Positions 55,083-64,000 of a stretch of 64,000 nt of DNA are shown in pieces (the first letter of the stretch is position 1; each line of letters begins with the position of its first letter). A program made the position numbers and the translations under genes. Origin of the DNA: Paralithodes platypus (taxonomy: Eukaryota; Arthropoda; Malacostraca; Decapoda; Lithodidae). The stretch spans positions 7,509,565 through 7,573,564 of the forward strand of contig CM064552.1 in NCBI GenBank assembly GCA_032716605.1, read 5' to 3'. A model generated the notes under the pieces. The model saw only the letters and a list, made by a program, of their open reading frames with translations. It did not search any database and had not been told where the DNA came from.

Positions 55083-56226
55083 CCTGGTCCAGATGAAATT
55101 CCTCCAATAGTACTAAAGAATTGCTCCTTGGTGCTCGCTCCAGTATTGGCACAAAATTTCCGTCTATGTACTCATACCTCATGCTTCCCAGTACCCTGGA
55201 AAGAAGCAAACATCCATCCAGTTCCTAAAAAAGGTGCCTCTTCAGATCCATCAAACTACAGACCAATAGCTATAACTTCCACTCTTGGTAAAGTCTTTGA
55301 AATTATATTAAATAATCACATAATTAAGCATCTTGAGAATAATAAATTAATCAGTGATAGGCAAAATGGTTTTAGACGATGTCGATCAACTGCAGACATT
55401 CTTTGCCTTCTTACGCATCAAATCACCAAGCTACAGACCACATGGTGAAACACATACAATAGCACTGGATATATCAAAGGCATTTGATAGAGTCTGGCAT
55501 CAATCCTTATTGTCGAAGATGTCACACTACGGCCTTGCATCATTAGTTCCACTAATTTCTTCTTATCTTCATAACAGAAAAATATGTGTAATGGTAGATG
55601 GCCTTTATTCTCAATTTCACTCAATAAATGCTGGTGTTCCCCAGGGATCAGTTTTGGCCCCAACTCTGTTCCTCATTCATATCAATGATCTCATATCTAC
55701 CACTCATAATCCAATACATTCCTACACAGATGACTCAACACTCCACAGTTCCTTCACATTTACTAATTCTTTCACCCAACCCGATCTTATAAATTCAAAA
55801 ATAAGCACTGCAATTTCTCTGAACCAGGACCATTCTAGAATTGAAGAATGGGGACAAAAGAATCTAGTTTCCTTTAATGCACAGAAAACCAAGTACATTC
55901 AATGTTCTAACCGACAGAATCTCACTGACTCCCATATAATTTTTAATGATGTAAATATTCCCACTTCCCCTAGTATTGACATTCTCGGTGTAACATTAAC
56001 TACTAACTTGAGCTGGACACATTATGTTAGAAGCATTGCTAAGAATGCCTCTAAAAAACTGGGACTCCTGTACAGAGTTCGAGAATTCTTCACTGACGAG
56101 CAGTTGGCCGTAATATATAAAAGTCATGTGCGTTCTCAGATGGATTACTGTTCACCTCTGTGGAGTGGAAGTGGAGTGGTTGCATTGAGGCAGTTGGACA
56201 AAATTCAAATAAAGCTATTAGATTAA
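55083..56226 (+). pseudogene. LINE reverse transcriptase, copy 2
   Basis: Two overlapping frames (to 55448 and from about 55440) cover PGPDEIPPIVLKN to LDKIQ. Two missing A residues near 55425-55440 break the frame where copy 1 is intact. Conversely it reads through the point at 55800 where copy 1 is broken. The catalytic motif reads YTDD (55723-55734) instead of YADD. A further missing A near 56208 ends the frame. Confidence 0.85.
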
Positions 56227-56249
56227 TCAATAACCCTGCAATCACACAG

Positions 56250-56572
56250 GACCTTCCTACATTATCCATACGAAGAAACGTTGCATCCCTTGCATTATTC
56301 TACAGATATTTTCACAGCAATGTTGCGAGGAACTTGCTTCAATTGTGCCGCCTCTCCACATCTTTCCCCGTAGAACTAGGGCAGCCGAGAGCGCCCATGA
56401 ATTTACACTTTCTCCTCCACAATGCAGAACTTCTGCTTATCAAAATTCATTTATCCCTAGAACTACTACTCTTTGGAATTCACTTCCCTCGAATTGCTTT
56501 CCACAAACTTACAATCTACAAATGTTTAAATCCAGTTGTTACAAACATTTTATGAATGGAGGATGCCTTTAA
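56250..56572 (+). pseudogene. LINE C-terminus, copy 2
   Basis: Continuation of the Jockey-like C-domain (LSIRRNVASLALFYRYFHSN, then FPRRTRAAESAHEFTLSPPQ) with a frame change near 56320, where copy 1 has GTTCCGAGG and this copy GTTGCGAGG with one base fewer. Ends at MNGGCL and stop. Confidence 0.8.
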
Positions 56573-56633
56573 GCACATGGACCTTTTTGTTTTTATCTGT
56601 GTTTTTCCTTCCTCCGTTCATTGTCTCTTAAAA

Positions 56634-56636
<3 letters not shown>

Positions 56637-56686
<50 letters not shown>

Positions 56687-56743
56687 GGTATATATATATA
56701 TATATATATATATACTGTATATATATATATATATATATATATA
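56637..56743. repeat. (TA)n microsatellite (copy 2)
   Basis: Counterpart of 52460-52566 with different TA run lengths. Confidence 0.9.
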
Positions 56744-56805
56744 GTTTTGTTATGTACAGTAAATCCATATATTTTTAGGTGAGTAGAGAGAGAGAGAGAG
56801 AGAGA

Positions 56806-56836
<31 letters not shown>

Positions 56837-56876
56837 GTAGAGTTCGTGCCTACTTATGTATGGTATACTCATTTAC

Positions 56877-57209
56877 TTAAGAGGGTGGTATAGTCGCTAT
56901 TTCTGGACTCCTTTCTCCCTCATGTTTAACACAGTTTTGAGATTGTAAGATTCCATTAGTTGGCGATTGTAGACCCTTCGCCCCATTTCGTTGTCAACTA
57001 TAAGATCTTTCGTGCCAATTAGTTGGCGAATTTTCCTGGCGAGCGATAGCGAGCCTGTAATTTTAGAAGGAAACGAAAAATATACAAATCTATCTTGAAA
57101 GGGGGTCTAGGGAATATATGTTTAGCTTGATGGAGGTCTAGCTAAGAAACTCAAAATTGAATAAATAAATCTATACATAGACCAAAAACCAAGCACTCTA
57201 CCCCCTTAA
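56877..57209 (+). mobile_element. Family A element (copy-2 counterpart)
   Basis: Matches 52701-53035 with small indels; same shared TTAA with its right neighbour. Confidence 0.75.
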
Positions 57210-57541
57210 GGGGAGATATCCACTTGAGGGATTTTTTTCTTGACCCCTTTCGCCCTCATGTTTAGCCCCACTGCTTTTGAGATTTTAACCACGTTCGCCC
57301 CATTATTTTGACGATTTTAAGAACTTTCAACCCATTTTGTCAATGTTAAGACCTTTCGTGCCATTTAGGTGTCGATTTTATCCTGGCGAGCGATAGCGAG
57401 CCTGTAATATAAGAGGAACCGGCTTTCAGCCGGGACATTTTTCTACCGAAAAATGTACAAATTTATCTTGAAAGAGGGTCAAGGGGGTGAAATTTTAAGA
57501 TTGCTGGAGGAGTAGAAAACAAACTAAAAACCTCCCCTTAA
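57206..57541 (+). mobile_element. Family A element (copy-2 counterpart)
   Basis: Matches 53032-53378. This copy has the cleaner GGCGAGCGATAGCGAGCC core where the left copy has small insertions. Confidence 0.8.
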
Positions 57542-57664
57542 CAACCATATGTCTTACTTTTGCAGACCAGGAAAATTATACACAAAATTATATTGGCTCA
57601 CTTCATTTTATTCACACGACCCAAAAGCCCGATTATGGAGAACACTATCGTCTATTCACTGTGA

Positions 57665-57998
57665 TTAAGGGGAGATTTCCACTTAAGGGATTTTGTTCTG
57701 GACCCCTTTCTCCCTCATGTTTAGCCCCATTGCTTTTGAGATTTTAAGACGTTCGCCCTAGTAGTTTGGACATTTAAGACATTTTGCCCGATTTCTGTCA
57801 ATTGTAAGACCTTTCGTGCCATTAAGGTGTCGATTTTTTCCTGGCGAGCGATAGCGAGCCTGTAATTTAAGAGCAACCGGCCTCCGGCCTGGACATTTTT
57901 CTACCGAAAAATGTACAAATTTATCTTGAAAGGGGGTCTAGGGGTGTAATTTTAAGCTTGATGAAAACGTAGGGAACAAACTAAATACCTCCCCTTAA
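57665..57998 (+). mobile_element. Family A element (copy-2 counterpart)
   Basis: Matches 53502-53836. Confidence 0.8.
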
Positions 57999-59109
57999 GG
58001 TCGCACATCCTGACCAATAACCTCTGTAAAGCCGGTATCACACGAGTGTTTTTTCCTTCAACATTTATCCTCAACACTGGTCTGGCAGGTTATGAGGTCA
58101 ACATTTAATATATTTGTTGTCACCTAAATTCATATATCACCAGTCTAGTTTCCGATACCAGTGCAACATATGCCAGAAATGTTACCAGCATTTTTTTTAT
58201 TATCGAACGTTGACTATAAAAGCTCTCGTGTGATACCGGGTTAACTCAAGAAAGGCTTGTTATCAGTTCTGTGTTTGTTGTTGTTTCTTTGTCACTGGTT
58301 GTATCATGTTTGTATTTCATTGTTACACTTATATTTTCTCTTCCAGGGTATATATATATCTTTATATTTACGTTTCACACTTTAGAACATTGTTACCAGT
58401 TAATTATTTTTGTGTGTCTATTTGTTTTGATTATTTGTGTTTCTTTCACCAGTTACACATTTTTATTTGTCATTGTTTTACTTATAGTGATACCGTTTTG
58501 TTTTCACTATTTGCATATTTTCTTTCACGTTCATTTTCCCGGTAATTGTGGTAAGACGTTTTCCCACTGTGCTGCAATTAGTATTCCATATTGTATTGAC
58601 CTGTTTTTTGTTGTTTTCAATTCTGTTTTTTTTTTTTTTTTTTTTTTTTTTTCTTTTGGCCATCTATCTCTGTCGGTATAGGCTATATATATATATTTTT
58701 TTTTTTTTTTTTTTTTTATTGTTTCTTGTTTTTATAACTTTTCTTGTAATTGTAATGTCATATTTATATTTGTTTTTCTAAAGTAAGTTCATTTGTTTTC
58801 CTAAGGTAAGTTCATTTTCAACCTCCTATCTATCTATCTATATTTATTTTATTACCATATTTGCCGTTATCGATCCTGTTAATTATCATTATACAATATT
58901 GTTTACTATAAGTCGAAGAACGATTTCAATTAGCTCAAGAAGGATAGGCGAAGTTGATTGGTCTCAAAAATCCACTTATGTTTATCTCACAACACAATTA
59001 AAATCACACTCTAATATCATTACTAATATTTCACATACACTTTAAAATTTATATTACATAATTTCTCACTGTCAGGAATTAAATATGGCACAAGGTATTA
59101 CTAACTTAA

Positions 59110-59145
59110 CTTAACTAGTTAATTGTATGAGTTAATCGACCCAAC

Positions 59146-59158
<13 letters not shown>
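59110..59158. repeat. Left arm of long inverted repeat
   Basis: TTAACTTAACTAGTTAATTG, then ATGAGTTAATCGACCCAACT. The inverted partner is at about 62184-62232. Both arms border (TA)n and enclose the Penelope-like element and LINE fragment. Confidence 0.75.
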
Positions 59159-59184
<26 letters not shown>

Positions 59185-59306
59185 AACGTGCCCGTTGACA
59201 AGACCATAGATTTTATCCTACGTCGAGTTTACCACTGCCCTAATACGCCACGCCCCCCCCCCCCCCCCCCCCACTGGACATCCCGGAGAAGGCCCTGAAG
59301 ACGCTC

Positions 59307-59981
59307 TTGGAACTATGTACCAAGGAGTCCCCTTTCCTCTGCCCCCGCGGGAATATGTACCAGCAAATCGACGGTGTAGCGATGGGAAGCCCCCTGGGGG
59401 TCCTGTTCGCCAATTTCTTCATGGGAACTATCGAAGAGGAACTCCTGGCTGCCCACCGGCCCACTGTCTACTGCAGGTACATCGATGATATCTTCGTGCG
59501 GGTGAAGGACCTGGGCGAATTCAGGGACCTCCAGCAGCGCTTCATGGCCGCCTCCGGACTCAACTTCACATACGAAGAAACCACCGATGGACATCTACCC
59601 TTCCTCGACCTCCTTGTCTCCCTCCACGACCACGGCTTCAAAACTACCGTGTACACCAAACCTACTAACAATGGCCAATGTCTTAATGGGGAAAGTGAAT
59701 GCCCTAAACGATACCTACAGTCCACCATCGCCGCCTATGTCAGGAGAGCCCTCACCCATTGCACCACCTGGAATGACACTCACAATGAACTGGAAAGGCT
59801 CACCCAGGTCCTAGTCAATAATGAGTATTCCAACACTGACGTCACCAATGCCATCAACCACCACCTAGAAAAATGGTACAAACAAGACCCCCCTAGCACC
59901 AACCCGGCCAATGACATTACATTTTTCTACAGAAACTACATGTCTTCCGACCACACAACAGACGAATCCATTATGAAATAA
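59307..59981 (+). pseudogene. Penelope-like reverse transcriptase
   Basis: Coding in this frame already starts near 59271 (LDIPEKALKTLLELC). Numbered from 59307, DGVAMGSPLGVLFANFFMG lies at about 22-40, and YIDD, the catalytic motif, at 58-61 (CRYIDDIFVRVKDLGEF). Then come LNFTYEETTDGHLPFLDLLV and a YTKPTNNGQCLN segment typical of PLE RT. It synthesises cDNA from the element RNA. The frame ends at a TAA after ESIMK; coding continues beyond it in the same frame. Confidence 0.88.
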
Positions 59982-60338
59982 ATAATTAACAAAAACGTCC
60001 TCCCCACCAACCCTGACAATGAAATCAAACTCATTATTTACTACAAATCTCCTAAGACCTCCAACCTTGTCCTCCGTAACCGCCCCATTTCCACCAACCA
60101 ACCGAAAGACGATCATGTGATATATCAGCATATTTGCACCTCTGGGGACTGTGGACCCCTATCCTATGTTGGAATGATACAGACTCGCCTTTCCCGTCGA
60201 CTAACCCTCCACCTTCAATCTGGCGCTATAAAAGATCACTATCAAGCCCCCCACCATCTTGCCCTAACTCGCGCTGACCTAGGCAAACAAACCACCATAC
60301 TCGACAAAGAATCAGACCCCAGAAGACTAGCTATTTAA
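59982..60338 (+). pseudogene. Penelope-like GIY-YIG endonuclease domain
   Basis: Same frame as the RT. After a linker (LVLRNRPISTNQPKDDHVIY), a Cys-containing stretch HICTSGDCG precedes SYVGMIQTRLSRRLTLHLQS, which fits the GIY-YIG pattern (Tyr-Val-Gly at 60165-60173, Arg about 10 residues on, His at about 60210). In PLEs this domain cuts the target DNA. It ends at a TAA, after which ALYIQTLNPSINNQTQ continues the typical C-terminus. Confidence 0.82.
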
Positions 60339-60639
60339 GAAGCTCTATACATCCAAACACTCAACCCCAGCATCAACAACCAAACACAATACCTTCAAAT
60401 TCTTCCTTCAGGCAAGCACTACAGGCATGCTGCCCCCCCCCCCCCCTCCTCTCGCCCCGCGCCCCCCTCCCTTACGCTTCCAAGCTCAGCACACAACTGA
60501 CAACACCAACCAATCACAGCCACCCACAGCCAACAACCAACCACCGATAAGATTTAGTGCCCGTCTCGCGAATAGACTGCCTTCCACCAATGAACAGCCA
60601 CCACACACCCAGTAGCTCCGCCCACCTCCCTCTACTTGA

Positions 60640-61302
60640 TCCTCGAATTTTTTATAAATATGATGCTTTGTCCCTATTCTAAGACCCTTATTCCAGAACT
60701 CCCGAGCACCTGTCCCTAACCGCACACAAATAAATGTCTCTCCCACAAACAAAGTACTCGGCCTCACATTCGACAAAAACATCCGATTCCACAAACAAGC
60801 ACAAACTTCCATTGCCATCGCATCTAAATCCCTACAAACCATCTATCGATTCAGAAATGCCTCAATAAAAACCAAGCTTCACTTATACAAAGCACTTATA
60901 AGACCTCTTTTGTGCTACGTCCCACTCAGCATTTCACTTTCGGCCCCTACCAACCAACTAAAATATCAAAGAATACAAAATAAAGCACTGAGGTGGATGT
61001 TCGGGACTCAGTGGTATGAGTTCCAGACGGCACAACATCTTCACAATCTAGCCCACATCCCCCCTCTAAATACTTATTGGCAGCAATTAGCAGAAAAACA
61101 AATTATAAAACTTGAGACCTTTCATGATAACTTCATCCAAATTTTCAACAGAATTTTATATCCCCCCGCCCCTTGTCAAACCTCCTTCACCCCAACAACA
61201 GAGAGGCACCCATTCCAATATTCACTTAAAATCAGGATTGGTAGAGGAGGTGGGTCATGCCGGCTCGTCCACAGTCCAGCCTCCCTACCACTCTTGACCT
61301 AG
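60640..61302 (+). pseudogene. LINE RT C-terminal fragment (Jockey/I-like)
   Basis: From about 60730 the reading is VLGLTFDKNIRFHKQAQTSI, then YKALIRPLLCYVPLS, YQRIQNKALRWMFGTQWYEF, HNLAHIPPLNTYWQQLAEKQ and a Lys/Pro-rich end, stopping at 61300-61302. The RT catalytic part is missing. The following C-rich region to about 61790 looks like its 3' untranslated part. It is unrelated in sequence to the other LINEs in the window. Confidence 0.7.
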
Positions 61303-61825
61303 ATTCCTAGCTTCACTTCTCATTAAAATGTATAATTTCACAGACAAAGTACAAGACAACAACCTTTTAACGTAACTTCTATAATAATAACAGTACAGCC
61401 TTCTTACAGGTTCTGCCACTGACAGACTTCCCCAGCAGTACCCCTTTTGACTCAATGCCACCCAAATTACCTCCCCCTTTTATACCATTTTCGAATTACT
61501 ACCACCCAAAAATACAACCCCAAAACATGCAAGCACTTTCGATCTTATACCACCCAAAATTAACTTGCTCCCCATCCCTTGCCCCCTTCTTGGCAAGCCA
61601 TCCTGAATCTCATTAAAGTAACTTCTCCAACTAAATCAACTCAACCCCAGCTCAATTATTCAACTCACGCACGTTGGGTCAAGCCCCGACACCCTATTTC
61701 TCCCACTATTATCACTGTCTCTCCTACTTAACCAATAAAAACTTCCCTTCTTTCACCCTCACCCACCTTTTCTATATTCATTAATTCATTCATTCTATGC
61801 TAATCATTACATCTCCATTCCCTGA

Positions 61826-61858
61826 AGATGCAAGATGTTTACTTGTGAAACGTTGGAT
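61826..61858 (+). other. Hammerhead-like / Penelope-terminal motif
   Basis: CTGAAGATGCAAG, a short ATGTTTA loop, CTTGTGAAACG. The CAAG/CTTG stem between CTGA(A)GA and GAAAC resembles the hammerhead ribozyme core (CTGATGA, stem II, GAAA), which is known at Penelope-like termini. The core has a substitution (CTGAAGA), so activity is doubtful. Confidence 0.35.
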
Positions 61859-61994
61859 CCACCATGAATTTTGCTAACCTTTTGTACCTCATCTCTGAAC
61901 CCCAGAGGAAAATTGTTAGAACTATTGAAAGCTGTAACAATAAAATCCTGAATGCTGAAACTGCTATTGCTTTTAACCTTGTCTGTTTAAAAGA

Positions 61995-62180
<186 letters not shown>

Positions 62181-62183
62181 AAT

Positions 62184-62335
62184 CAGAGTTGGGTCGATTA
62201 ACTCATAAAATTAACTAGTTAAGTTAAGTTAATTTGTTTTTGTTTATCAACTAAGTTAAGTTAAGTTAAGAATTTGAGAAATTAACTAGTTAAGTTAAGT
62301 TAATTTCCAAAGTTAATCGGTTAAGTTAATCAATT
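62184..62335. repeat. Right arm of inverted repeat plus TTAAG-rich repeat
   Basis: AGAGTTGGGTCGATTAACTC and AATTAACTAGTTAAGTTAAG are the inverse of 59110-59158. GTTAAGTTAA words continue to about 62335. Confidence 0.75.
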
Positions 62336-62494
62336 AATTTTACTCATCTCAATTTCTAAGCTTCCCAGACTTGAATTTCTGTTTTTTTTATAATAATTTG
62401 TAGGAGTTATTTAATGTGTGATTATCAACATCTATTTATAGATATAGTAAACAAAACTGTCTACAGTATATGATTAGTTTTACTCAATTCAATC

Positions 62495-62602
62495 ACTTAA
62501 CCCTTTGAAGATCATGACACAATAACAATAAACAAATCCAAAAATAAAATAAAAACACTTTGAAAATAGTTGTGATGCGTCTCGTAAATATTGACAGTTA
62601 GG
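62495..62602. mobile_element. Family B-prime fragment
   Basis: CTTAACCCTTTGAAGATCAT at the left. The right end is weak (ATATTGACAGTTAGG). Confidence 0.4.
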
Positions 62603-62997
62603 TTAACCCCTTCTGTATCGGCGACGTCTTTTTTATTTGATTTCAGGTACATTTAGACGATTTTGTGAGGCTTAGGAAAGATATAGGGTAGCTAAAAGGA
62701 TTAATTGAGGTAGTCTGTAGCCTTTTAAAGGGTAGACGTCTTTCCTAAGCTGCACAAAATCGTCTAATATTTGCCAGAATATAATGAAAAGTACAACACC
62801 GGTAAGTAGGCGAGAAATCATGACCTCTATCCTCTGTAACTTAATAAAGGCTAGAGCAAATGGGCTGTACATTTCCACATCTATTCCTTGACTGACTCTT
62901 CCCAAATGATAGAAATCTTAGCTCGATTACTCTAGTCGTTTTTGAGTTACAGAGGTTAGAGGTACGTAATGATGTTTCGCCTACTTACAGCGAATAG
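62603..62997. mobile_element. Family B element split by a TA-flanked insertion
   Basis: TTAACCCCTTCTGTATCGGC at the left. The interior ACGATTTTGTGAGGC and AAATCGTCTAATATTTGCC are inverted halves. The right end ACACCGG-TA is followed by the inserted element, after which TACAG resumes (62986). Confidence 0.65.
62805..62985. mobile_element. Family C MITE inserted at TA inside family B
   Basis: Starts AGTAGGCGAGAAATCATGAC and ends with the inverted GATGTTTCGCCTACT. TA at 62803-62804 and 62986-62987 is the duplicated target. The interior matches the right half of 23602-24030 in inverse (CAAATGGGCTGTACATTTCC). Confidence 0.75.
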
Positions 62998-63099
62998 ACT
63001 ATAGGTACTACGGACACGTTGTAGGTGTTAGGTGAGAACTAGTCTTGTATCCAATCTAGTAGGTCTAGGTTACAAGGTATTTATGATTTCCAAAACCGC

Positions 63100-63575
63100 T
63101 ACGTTTTCGTTAAATCGGGTTTTATGGGTTTTGCAATTTGGGAAAACTTGACCCAATTTTCCAAATTACGTTACTCTTTTTTTTCCACTCTTCAAACTCG
63201 CAACATCCCAGCCAATTTTGCCAAAACTTGGGTCGGGTTTTTGAAAACTCGTGTTTTATGAGTTTCTAAATCAAGACAATCCGACCCAAATATCGAAATA
63301 ACGTCAGTCTTTTTTTACTCTAAAAAGTAGCAAAATCCGAGCCAACTTTTGCCAAAACTTGGCCCGGGTTTTTGGAAAAATCGGGTTTTATGGGTTCGTA
63401 AATCGTGAAAACCCGAGCCAAATTTCGAAATTAGGTTAGTGTCTTTTTCAACTATAAAAAATCGCAAAATCCACGCCAACTTTTGCCAAAACTTGACTCG
63501 GGTATTCGATTACTTTGGTTTTATGCCTTTCCAAAACCTTAAAACCCGAGCCAAGTTTTGCTAAAATACGCTATT
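63100..63575 (+). repeat. Four diverged ~130-bp tandem units
   Basis: TTTTATG.GTTT words mark units at about 63120, 63252, 63377 and 63511. Each is followed by ACCCGAGCCAA-type and TTTTGCCAAAACTTG segments. The units are about 70-80% alike by eye. Confidence 0.75.
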
Positions 63576-63579
63576 ATCA

Positions 63580-64000
63580 CCGTTTTACACATTTAACCCC
63601 TCATTTTCCCTGACCTGCATAGCCCTCCCCACTATCGGGCGGCGTGTCTTAAGATAATTGGATAATGGCGAAAACGGGTTTTCCGTGTTTTGTAATTAAA
63701 TACAAACACTATATATTATGGAAAACTAACAGATTAAAAACAAAATCCATGGGAAAATTCGTGACATTAAAATTAAGTTTTTCCCAAATTAGAAAGGATC
63801 TTTGGATTTCCAAAAGTTTAATTTTGCTAATTGCATAATTACTTACTTTATTCTAGCAAACGTAAATCTATGTCATGAAGAGCTGGAAGGTCCTTTCAGA
63901 ATCCTAAAATTAGCCTTGCCACTAGTAACTATTTTTGTTATCTTCTTTAGTATCTGTTTTTTCTTTGTTTTCTTTTTCCTAGCAACCTCAAGGCAATTTT
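63580..64000. other. Unassigned sequence
   Basis: Includes a fragment related to element D near 63640-63690 (GATAATTGGATAATGGCGAA). Otherwise AT-rich with no frame or motif. Confidence 0.35.

Larger units (their letters stand above)
55083..59131 (+). repeat. Right copy of the ~4.07-kb duplicated segment
   Basis: Starts mid-codon in the RT at the sequence of position 50903 and follows the left copy to the point where the left contig ends. It then continues into new sequence. Length 4049 against 4080. Confidence 0.9.
59178..60440 (+). mobile_element. Penelope-like element, 5'-truncated
   Basis: Starts directly after a (TA)n with VPVDKTIDFILRRVYHCPNT, then a poly-C run (59250-59272) that disrupts the reading. 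The RT core and a GIY-YIG endonuclease domain follow in the same frame. RT plus GIY-YIG is diagnostic for endonuclease-positive Penelope-like elements. Two in-frame TAA codons (59979 and 60336) are the only breaks after the C run. Confidence 0.88.

Noticed and set aside
50903..59131. Genuine segmental duplication of a LINE locus
   Set aside because: Not excluded, but the copy boundaries coincide with both gap edges, which is better explained by unmerged contig ends.

Overview
This window looks like eukaryotic, invertebrate-type repetitive DNA. Reasons seen in the sequence: no operons or dense ORFs; long dinucleotide microsatellites; non-LTR retrotransposons of CR1-like and Jockey-like type; a Penelope-like element with a GIY-YIG domain; tRNA-derived SINE heads; and many small TIR elements. 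A decapod crustacean or other large-genome arthropod is my best guess, but that is inference from repeat style, not from a host gene. I find no host protein-coding gene, rRNA or functional tRNA that I can defend. Almost every long open frame is either transposon code or a microsatellite read-through.

Layout. 1-5.0 kb: a mosaic of two short inverted-repeat families that end in TTAA, here called A (about 335-375 bp) and B (about 215 bp), plus retroposon fragments. 5.3-7.3 kb: a 5'-truncated, poly(A)-tailed CR1-like LINE on the minus strand. 7.3-10 kb: GA/CA/CT microsatellites and a 1.8-kb polypyrimidine tract. 10-12.5 kb: LINE tail, a tRNA-derived SINE, and A and B copies. 12.5-22.9 kb: a repeat-poor island rich in the word TAGGCCTA. 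It holds several previously unlabelled TIR elements (14354-15767, 15831-16216, 17971-22789 with 18436-20560 nested inside). 23-32.4 kb: more A/B copies, a TA-flanked element, SINEs, and three striking minisatellites (36 bp, 16 bp, 26 bp with higher-order structure). 32.6-43 kb: a GT-rich minisatellite array of about 10 kb, invaded by two plus-strand LINEs. One is nearly full length and carries an SGNH-hydrolase domain in frame with its endonuclease. 43-49 kb: LINE 3' fragments, A/B copies, GTAT repeats. 49.4-59.1 kb: a Jockey-like LINE and downstream MITEs, present twice around a 100-N gap in a way that looks like an unmerged contig overlap. 59.2-62.2 kb: a decayed Penelope-like element and a LINE fragment bracketed by inverted repeats. 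62.2-64 kb: nested B and TA-type elements and a ~130-bp tandem repeat.

The main biology is transposon ecology. TTAA-flanked elements land in and beside one another, often sharing a single TTAA. A TA-flanked element sits inside a TTAA element. LINEs land in satellite DNA. Many LINE frame breaks are one-base indels, often in homopolymers. In the duplicated segment each copy is intact where the other is broken, so some breaks here may be consensus errors rather than true decay. All family names are from motif recognition, and no database search was possible.
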